From: Andrena cerasifolii
Lineage: Eukaryota > Arthropoda > Insecta > Hymenoptera > Andrenidae
Assembly (NCBI RefSeq): GCF_050908995.1
Contig: NC_135124.1
Span: 9,114,001 to 9,178,000, forward strand
DNA: 64,000 bases
Direction of reading: 5' to 3'
Both the position numbers and the translations under genes were made by a program. A model generated the notes under the pieces. It was given only the letters and a program-made list of their open reading frames with translations, was not told the origin of the DNA and made no database searches. This document shows, piece by piece, positions 45,112-55,200 of this stretch (positions are counted from its first letter, which is position 1; each line of letters opens with the position of its first letter).

Positions 45112-46058
45112 TTAGGGTGGCTCTTATTTATTCTTGGTAAAAGTTTTTTTCAACATTTTCTTCGGGGCACCCTCCAGAATAGTTCCAATAATTAAAAAAA
45201 CATCTGTGTGAAAATTGAGCGTGATGGGATAAAGGGGAAAGGTGCCCCTGGGCCCTTGAACTTTTAAATCATTATTTAACAGCTCGCGAAGTCGATTTTA
45301 TATAATATCCTCCAAGTTATTTATTAAATAAAAAAATATGTCAAACAAAAGTCCGAAAAACTAAAAAAAAAATACTTTTTTCCCCTCGAATTTTTATTTT
45401 CGAGGACTATTTTTAAATATTTAAGGGGGCATATACTGAAATATGCGAAAAAGATAAAAAAAAATTTCCTATTTTCAGTGTTTGATATGTCATGAATGTT
45501 TCCTGAAAATGTGGGACCGGAATTCGCAAAAATATCGAAGATATAGAGTCTATAATATCGGTCCCACATTTTCAGGAAACATTCATGACATATCAAACAC
45601 TAAAAATAAGAAAAAATTTTTCTTTTATCTTTTTCGCATATTTCGGTACATGCCCCCCTAGATGTTTAAAAAATAGTCCTCGCAAATAAAAATTCCATTT
45701 TCTTGTTCGCCTTCATAAATAAAAAGTGTCCTAGTAGCATTTAAACTTTCAAATCTTGAGGAAACAAAGTTTTTTTATAGTTTTTCGGACTTTTCTCGAA
45801 AATCGTTTGTCGCACGAGAAAAAGTAATAAAACATAAAAGATGATCCTTGTCCGGATCTACAATTTTTGTCTGACATATTTTTGTATTTAATCAATAACT
45901 TGGAGGAAATTATATAAAATTGACTTCGCGAGCTGTTAAATAATGATTTAAATGTTCAAGTGCCCTGGGGCACCTTTTCCCGTTATCCGATCAAGCTCAA
46001 ACTATTCTGGAGGGTGCCCCGAAGAAAATTCAAAAGTCGAAAATAAGAGCCACCCTAA
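45112..46058. mobile_element. Long foldback element (about 950 bp)
   Basis: The ends TTAGGGTGGCTCTTATTT and AATAAGAGCCACCCTAA are inverted copies, and the arms stay complementary for some 400 bases toward a centre near 45530-45560 (for example TTCCTGAAAATGTGGGACCG against its complement). AT-rich and without a transposase frame. Confidence 0.85.
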
Positions 46059-49000
46059 TATACACGCACGAAGGGCACGCGATATTCGCACATCGCACTC
46101 GTCTGGTGTCGAGCTGTATCGAGTAAAGTTCGATTTACGTTCTCAGTAAATCCAACGCGTCGCTCGGCTTTTTAAACGGAAAACTATGCCTACACCGATA
46201 TAGTGTATAATATATAATATTATCGTGTATCAATATAATATTTTACGTTAGCATCGCATATAATATATACCTATACCATAGATTATAACATTCAAATTTA
46301 ATAAATACAAACGTTATTTTAGAAATCTGCCTCTCGTGGTATTTTCATTGCACCGAGCACGTTCTCCGCTCACTGGCGTCGATCGACGGAACTCTCGCGA
46401 GGGCCGGATCGGGAGGTAAGAAATACGCGGCGAAGAGTTCGCCGCTTTGCCGTCGGGAGACGCGATTAAGAGACGTCGCGCGAGGGTTTTCCAGAAATCC
46501 GTGGAATCGGAATTGCTGGCCAAGGCAATAAGATCATTGCCAGTTGGGCGTAACGAGGCCGCCGTCCAATCGCTCGGCGAGCGGCGCATATTTTCGTCGG
46601 CCGAGATGAGAAACGCGGAATCTCGGTCTGCTCGCAATTCACGGAGGCAGCGCTCGCCGACACCCGCCATTAAACCCGAGAAGAAGGGACGACTTTTGCG
46701 CAACAAGTCTACGGCACTGATTACTGGCAATTACCGCAATTTCCATGATTTCCCTCGATACGAAGCGAAAAACTGGAGCGCGTCTCTGTCACGATAACGG
46801 AATGCCGCCTGTGCACGGGGGGGTTGATGCCGTTTGCCTGGCTATTACCAAGCGGACTATGAAAATTAACGGGGCTGTTGGTCGTTCCTACGCGAGATCC
46901 CAGCGATCTTAATCTACAGAGATTGCTTAGGAATTGAGTTCTGCGCGCCGGAGTTTTAGAGTTTGGAGACGAGCTCGCACGGTATCGTGGAACGGAGGGA
47001 CGGGGAGTGATCGACGGAGGCACTTTACCTTGGACGTGACAGACGGCAGACGAGCCAGACGCGACGGAGTGGCGTTTCTGATTCCCGAGGATTCATTGGT
47101 CGCATGGCAGGTGGACCAGGAACAAGTGGTTCCCTTCTATGGCTCGTCGATGAAATAATACGGTCGGCTATCATTATGCACGCATTTATTTCCAGTGTCC
47201 CGGGCACGTCCAATCCTGGATCGTGATCCATGCGAATGGATCCATTATCTCAACAGCGTGACAAGGCTGTGGGCAGTCTGCTAATGCGGCAAGGGACGGA
47301 TGTGACGTAACCTGAGGTCACCCACGCAAATGGCGCGCGGCTACGCCGCCGCGCCGGTGTGCCGTTTCGTCGTCGCCGTCGCCGTCACCGTGGTCGTCGT
47401 CTTCCCCGCTCCAGCGCTCCGAACTGATCGAAATTCAATAAAGCCCCACCTCCGACAGGAAAAAGCTCGTTTAATCCATCGTTTCCTGTCCTCCGATTGC
47501 TCTTTTCGCAGCGCAGGTCGCCGAATGGTGGCTGACTTTTCCCAGCACCTCTCGCGAGACCAAGAGCCCAGGCGGGAAACTCTCGGCGAACGTCTCACGA
47601 TGCTAAATATCCCCCGGGCGGAAGTGCACGTCTTCGTTACGAGAGGCCCGCGAGCAATTACGGCGCTAGGTGGGAGGATAAATAAGAGGAGAGAGCGCTG
47701 GGGCAATCAACGACACCTATTGCGACTCAATGACGAAGAGATGTGCTCCTACGACGATGTTCCTCAGCCGAGTATCGTTCGCTAAAAGGATTCGATAAAA
47801 TTAAATTGGCCCGTCAACTGCCAGTGAATCGATGACAGTTATAGCTCCTTGAAATTTAGGCCCATTCGAAGAGCGCGGCCCCGCATCTGTCCAGCGGATC
47901 GGCCGTTTCTATGTACCGCTGGGTTTAGCGAACCTTTAATCGCCACTCGAGCTACCTTAATTCCTTCGAATCAGCTTTGACCACGAAAGGCGCGGCGTTG
48001 AAAGGACACAGACTCGGCCGGCTGAATGCGCGTTTAATTCTTCCGTTCGCCACGAAAGACCGAGGGGCGATTCTGACAATAAGTGCGCGGCACAGGATCG
48101 CGCTGCAGCCTCAGACTCTGAGGTCATCTAACTTTCTTTCAACCAGCCGGGGAACGATTTCCGCTAAATTGCTCTCTGACGATCTGAGAATTTCGCCTGG
48201 TTAGGCACCGGCGCGGACCGGAACGCTCAATGGCGCCTGTCAAACCTTCAAGCTCCACTTAGCCAGCCCATGCTGCCATTGAATCGCCAATAGTCACAGC
48301 CGTACAGCAGGTTTTCCCACAAGCAGCCTGATTGCGTTTCGGCTGGTGTGCATTTCGGGCCGAACGGGTCGTGCGCGGCATGTGGTTGTGTCGGAGCGCA
48401 GGAACGGCGCTAGAGGAGCGCACTTATCCGCCGTACACCACCGACACAGAATCGTTTGGTACCCTACAACACTCCCCCCCTGTAGGCCGGTGTTACCCCT
48501 TCCCGGTTGCCGCGCTCGTTACCGCTGCTGTTCGGCGTCGTATCCGCTCGGATTGAGCGAGGCGGAGCGATTACTTGGTTATCACCGCAACCGCTGCAGC
48601 ACTCGGTGAGAGAACGTTCCACGGTGGACCAGCTCCGCAGCAATCTGCACCTGACCCGATCGTGTTCGCTCGATTTCGCGGCTCCCGATAAAGCACCGGC
48701 GCCCCGCGGCGATCCCGCTGGCGACAGATCGTTCGAGGAGCGCGCTGCCGCAGGATTACCTCCCCTTTCGACTCCAAGGGAGACCGGGGGTGCACCTGAT
48801 CGGCCACTCGCTGGCACTCGGTGGAGCGATCGAGTTGAGGATGAGAGTTGCGTCGAGGAGGCGGTGAGTCTCAAGAGCAGCGCGCAGGGAGAGCCAAGAA
48901 GAAGGGGTGGAGAGGAGAGAGACGGTTGAGGAGAGAGGCTGAGGATGTGCCAGCGGCAGCGCTGATCGACGCGACGCAGAGCCCCGATCGCGAGAGTGCC

Positions 49001-49223
49001 GCGTGCCGATTAATTGTCGCAGGTGGTGGCCGATGGTTGATGAGTGTGGGTGATGACAGATGTGTTTTGCTGCCGTGTTCCGTTCGCCGTCGTCGTCGTC
49101 GTTGCCGTCGTCGGTCGCGAGGTGTGACTCGCCTCTGGCATCGCGTGCTCGCGTCCTCTCCGCGAGACAGCCACGGTGTAATCGGTGAATACGCGCAACC
49201 GAGATCGGATAAACAGAGAGAAA

Positions 49224-49278
49224 ATGTTCAGCGCGTCGCGGATCCATCAGCTCCTGGCGATCTTCCTCTGCTACCAAG
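49224..49278 (+). CDS. bdl: bdl exon 1: start codon and signal peptide
   Basis: The ATG is preceded by GAGAAA and followed by MFSASRIHQLLAIFLCYQ, a short basic then hydrophobic signal peptide. The donor AAG|GTGAGT leaves phase 1, which fits the next exon. I chose this ATG because it is the only one giving a hydrophobic leader joined in frame to Ig1. Confidence 0.9.
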
Positions 49279-52200
49279 GTGAGTCCCGTCGAAACCCCTG
49301 AATCCTCCCCTATCCGCGTCCCCTGGTGCTGTTGATATTGAACTCTGCGCCCGTTCAGCTCCGACTCGCTTCACGGTCGCGCGTAATACCGCGGAGAATT
49401 AACCAATTCGCTGAAATTTAGCTGAGGCTATTTTACACGGGTTATCACGCAATGTTATCGCCAACTGCGTCTCGACTACACTGTTCCTTTCTTCCCTTCT
49501 TCCCTTCTCCCCTCCGTCGCCATCGCGGCGAGTTTTCGCGGGTAACGCCAGTTTCGCTGCTGGTAATTCGCGTGTTTTTCATCTTTTTCAGCTTCCAGCT
49601 ACAGCTTGATACTGGAAGAGGAGAAGGAGCCGAATTATCTGAACGCAGGGGTGGGAGAGTACGCGGTGTTCAATTGCGATTTGGACTTCCCACACGAGAC
49701 ACCGATCCCGTACATCCTCCAGTGGAACCGTGATGTAAGCACAGCGTAATTCATCCCCAAACACGCGGGAAAAAGACTCCCCCGGTTCCGTCCGTAGCGC
49801 ACTTTTCCCCCTGGAAAACGGCTAAGACCGTTTGTCGATTGTTACGCAACACAGCGGTGGTAAATAATATTACTTCGGGACACTCTAAATCTTGCGGGAC
49901 GCGTTACCGCCGATGACGCGATTTGCGGTTTCCAGCTTCGACTCATCCGTGTCGTTTCATCAGCTTTGTTACGCAAAGAAAATCGATCGGTTCCTTCAAG
50001 GAAAAGCTACGACGAACCAACTAATTATCCGGGAGCAACGGTGTAAGATTCGCAGAGGGAATGTAGGGGCGGGTTTGCTAGCTGTTGACGTAACCGTCGC
50101 GAAACGGATGGGGAGGAAAGAAACGTGCACGCAGAATGACTGATTGGCGATTAAAAAGCGTTAAGTTGGCTAAACGAAGCTCGGTGCTTGGCTAATCCAA
50201 GCTCGAGGTTGCGGCTAGCGAGGAGGTGCAACAGGAGCGGGAGCAGCGCGCTCAACCGCGCAGAAAAGTGCGCGCTCAAGGCAGAATAGGTGATTCGATT
50301 TCTTCGGGGAGTAGATCTAATTCAATCCGCGTGGGAAGCGCGCGTGTGTCGATCTTGATTTCCGTGGCTTGAAGTCTCGATTTCGAGTCGTCGCGCGTCG
50401 ACACGATAGTAATGCGGTTGCGATTGCACAATTCCGCACCGCGACTCCCGCCGACTATCGCGTCACCCTCGGTAGCCGAGCTTTTCCAGTTTCCTCGCGA
50501 GAAACTCACGTTCATCCACTTCCACTTCGACGAAGCATGGAGGGAGGAACGTTCGAGAGCCTGCTTAGATTGCTCTTCCGTCTGCTGGTCCGTGTAAAAT
50601 CCTCCTCTTGGATTCTTGGACCATCGAGCAATGTTGCTGAGACTAATGTCCGTCAAGGAGCAGCCAACAGACCGGCGTCCACGGCGGTCCAGCCGCAAGT
50701 CGAGCCTGAGCGCTAAAAGGACGTCGGCGCATCGCGTTGATTTCCGGTTCGGTCGGAGGAGGCGACGTTCTTTCGCGGATGTTGCATTGGACGCGCGTGC
50801 AGCCGCACGCCGGAAACAGATTGAGCGTCGCGCATGGCTACCGCATAAAATCAAGTGGAACTTAACCTGATTGGTCCCTGATGCGTATGCAAAACAGGTG
50901 CCCGTTCCCTCTCTGTCTGTGGAACGGTGGTAATTGGAGTACGGGACGCAAGGCTGCATTATATCTAGTCACGGCGAGTCCGCGACACGAGGGGTCCAAC
51001 CAGTGGGTCACTGCTAACGCATTGTCAGACGATTAGGGACGATTAGCGGCCTTTTCGCCAGCCCCGTTTCGACTGCGAGGGCTCCCCGGGCTCCGGTGTT
51101 TTTCATTTTCATCGGGGGACTCGCGCGTCGAGTCGCGTCTGCGATCTTCTCTCCCTGGAAGAAGGAGAGAAGATGGAGCAGAAATCCCACTAACCCGGAC
51201 TCCACCATGTCACAGTCCCTCCCTGTTCCCCGTCAGACGTTCCCGCGGTCAGGCGGCGATTATGAGATCGGCTGTCTACATCGGTTGGCCTCGCGAAGGT
51301 AATCGGATACCAGAAATCAAGTTGGATCGATAAATTAGCTGGAAAATGTTCTGTAATTCTCCGAGCAGACAGAGACGCGGGGGCAGGGGAGGGTGGGAGG
51401 GACGAATCGACCCTTCTGCCAATGGGAGGGTGGGGGGTCCAACGTTACGTTTTACGGAGAACCGTCACCACTCGTCCATGCAAGTGGAAGAGGATGAACC
51501 TGTTAGCGATGCGTCACTAGTGCGAATCATCCTCTGATACCGGAACAGAAGTTGACCATCGGGGCCCATCGATTTATTCCAGGGTCGAACGATCTTCTCG
51601 TGGTATAATGGAGAACCTTCTGTGGGCCTGGGCTTCGAGGGCCGCGTCCACCTTCTGGAAGACGCCAACGGCCGATCGTACGGCCAGGGAAGCATCAATC
51701 TCACCAACATCCGCGAGAGCGACCAAGGATGGTACGAGTGCAGGGTCATCTTCCCCAACAGGACTCCAAATTCCAGGAACAATGGAACCTGGTTCCACCT
51801 CGCTATAGATGGTAAGGTCGCTCACTTTCTCGTGTCCTTTTAATCGGCTAATTCGATAACAGCAAGTGGCGAAGGGAATTAACGTAGTTAAGTGGCAAGT
51901 GACTAACCCTGAGCACGGAATTGGGTCACGCTGGTCTGCGGACACTAACGCTGGACGAAGCAGAGGCTTATGCCCGTGAAATCTTGCCAGATTTTCGGCG
52001 AGGAGGAAGTAAGCGTACAAGACATAGTTCAGACGTTCCGTCGCATACACATATTTTTTAATCCATCTAGAGCCCCACCTGAGAATGACCCACCGTTTTA
52101 ACCCCCACCGAGCATGGCACAGCTAGAGTTCCGAGGTTCGCTCTACGAGCCGACCCTCTTTATGGCGCGAGATCAGAGTCGATGAATCACTCGTTAACCC

Positions 52201-55200
52201 AGACGGAATTCTGGTTTTTGCCGGTAGAATTCTGTTAAACGGTAATAGAGAATTGAGTCACCGTGGGGACGACTGACGACGCAATTGGCCGTGGGGGATA
52301 TCAATCGTAAATATAATGACCCCCTGGTATAGCGCAAGCCCGCTCGAGATCGTTGAACAATGATCGGCCGATGATTCTAAACAAAAGAGACGCGCCCCTT
52401 CCTGGAAAATCTGGAAACCAACGGGCCCCGTGAAAAAATACGCGATACCCATCGTTCGTCACCGACTCGACATAATGCCTCTGTCACGCACCGATTCGAA
52501 ATAACACTTGCGTTTTGTGCACAGCTCACTCAAGCAAAACGGCGCGTCGATTAAGGGGGAACAACACCTTGAAGCCCGGAAAAAAGTGCAATCTTTTTGA
52601 ATTTTTTGCTAGATATCCATACCTCGTAGGAAAGCCATTTATATGGGGTTTAAATGTGCGTGGAGTGGACAGTATTTTAGAATTTTTGTGTGACAAAATA
52701 TACAGTTTTAATCAAGTTATAGAGGTCGCTGTAGAGCGCGACGCGTCGAACACGATTTGATGGTTTCTCACTTTATTCACGTCGCGTTCATCTGAGAAAA
52801 AAAGGAGAGCATTTTTTTAATCTATATTAATGTAATTACAGTTAAGCGTACGGAAATTAAAAATAAATTATTTTTACTATTTTTCCCACCCCAAAATATA
52901 TTGATTTTTTCCTTAAAGTGACTCGAAATTTTAGAACTTTCCCCTTTATGCTCCGCCATTTCTCCAAAAATTATTGTAATTAAATTTCCGTACGCTTAAC
53001 TGTAACTATATTAATATAGATTTAAAAAATGCTCTCCTTTTCTTTCTCAGATGAACGCGACGTGAGTAAAGCGGGAAACCATCAGATCGTGTTCGACGCG
53101 TCGCGCTCTACGGCGACCTCTACAACTTGATTAAAACTGTATATTTTGTCACACAAAAATTCTAAAATACCGTCCACTACATGCACATTTAAACCCCATA
53201 TCAATGACTTTCCTACGAAGTATGGATATCTAGCAAAAAATTCCAAAAAATTGCACTTTCTCCGGGCTCCGAGGTGTTGTTCCCCCTTAACCGGCGCACT
53301 CGATGTGCCTCGATCGATTAACGCGTTGCAATGTTGCTCACGACTAAAACCGTATTAACGATACCGAGTGATTAATCCTGCTATCGCCGGGCCACTAAAT
53401 CGATTTGTAAAACAACCAAATTATAATCCCGCTGACGCTTACTAACCTGACACTGGGCAGACTCGTTAAATCGTTCAACGCAGGTGCGTCGCCGTTCCCG
53501 ACGTCTGTTCCAGGCGAGAATCTACTGGCGGTCCCGCCCGTGAACAGGACCGCAATGGAGGGTGAATCGGTTAGCTTTGATTGCGTGGCTAAAGGAGAGA
53601 AGTCAGTGGTGAGCTGGTTCCGCGAGGGCGTAGAAATCACAGAAATCGAGGTAACCGAAGTGGCAATTTTTACCCCTCCGATCGCTCAGGCGCTTAGGCT
53701 CAGAGGTACGTTTCGCGACAGGATCTCAAGAGGAGAGGGTCCATCGGCGAGGATGGAACGTTGACTCTCAACTCGGCCGCCATGGGGGACCTGGGGGAGT
53801 ACAGCTGCGTGGTGACCGGTGAGAATGGGGACCAACAGAGTGCCTCTGCCTTCCTCAACGTTCAGTGTAAGTAAAAGGATTTTAATCTGCCTTTTGGCCC
53901 ATCCGAGTGTCCTACATACATACGCGCACACACGCGTGCAAGAATGTGCCTGCCAGTTGTGCCGGAGGGTGGAATAGCGTACGGGGCCGTGATCGCACAC
54001 TTTCGCCCAGGAAATGAAATAATCACGCGAGCACGATAATGGGAATTACCAACGAAGACAACTGACGATAATGGCAGAGTAATCAGAATTGTCAGAGGCA
54101 ACTTGGCTCGCGTTCCACCCACCAGGCTATTGTTCTATCTCTCCGTCGCTGTTCGATTTAAAGAGTGAATGGTTCTGCGTTCCAGACAAGGCGAAGGTTA
54201 TCTACGCTCCCCGGGAAGTGTACCTGCCGTACGGAAAGCCGGCCCTCCTCGACTGCCACTTCAGGGCGAATCCACCCCTGACGAACCTGCGTTGGGAGAA
54301 GGATGGATTTCTCTTCGACCCTTACAACGTCCAGGGCGTGTTCTACAGGAGGAACGGTTCGCTGTACTTCAGTAAAGTGGACGAGACTCATTCTGGGAGC
54401 TACACCTGCACCCCTTACAACGTGCTGGGCACAGAGGGGCCCAGCCCAGCCATCACAGTGGCGAGTATTTGCTTCCCCGAGCTGGGTCTGCTGGCCGTTC
54501 AAGCTTCCAATTCGTCCGCCAACAAAGGGAGAAAAGAAGGAATCCGAGTTCACTGCGCCGAAAACCACGCTACAAAGCTACAAAGAACAAGACGATAGTC
54601 GTTAAGACCATTGACCAGTCGCAGACGAGTGTTAACCGTTCCTTTATTTTCCACTTGTAAACTTTCAGAAGCTCTGCGACCGTTTAATGTACCAGCATCC
54701 ACCGTGCATCTCGCGTTCGATCCTAATTGGCCAACATTTATCGACAGGTCGTGCAGAGGCCACCACTGTTCACGGTGAAGCCCCAGCATCTGTACATAAG
54801 GAAACTGGGCGAGAGCTTGGAGATCCCCTGCGACGCCAGGGACGGTGATCAGTCCCATCGAACGGCGATCGTCTGGTACAAGGTGAGCCCCGAATACTGT
54901 TCCGCGTCGTCATTGAGAAATCTCCTTCTTTCCGTCTACTAATGGTGTCCCATGCTGCTTTGAAAGGACGGTTCACCGGTGCCGCCTGACAGGGCCATCT
55001 TAATAGGTGGTAACTTGACGATCGACCGAATTCAGGAGCAGGACAGAGGGTTGTATCAATGCGCAGCCAGTAACGAAGCCGCGACGGTGGTTGCCGACAC
55101 GGAATTAATGGTCCTCAACGTTCCTCCAAGAGCACCGTACAATTTGAGCGCCAACAGCAGCAATAATGCTGTGACGCTAACGTGGGTGCCGGGATACGTG

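Larger units (their letters stand above)
39761..49223. other. tutl 3' region, tutl-bdl spacer and bdl 5' region
   Basis: The 3' UTR of turtle must begin at 39761; its end is unknown. AATAAA occurs at 40776 and 46300, among others. The region has CA tracts (40819-40850), a GC-alternating tract (41146-41162), GA tracts near 42520 and 43290, and one long foldback element (45112-46058). The bdl 5' UTR or promoter should lie just before 49224. No other coding gene is seen. Confidence 0.6.

Noticed and set aside
50276..50959. 227-codon minus-strand open frame in bdl intron 2
   Set aside because: No domain or homologue recognised, high Arg/Ser content typical of CpG-rich chance frames, and it sits inside an intron.
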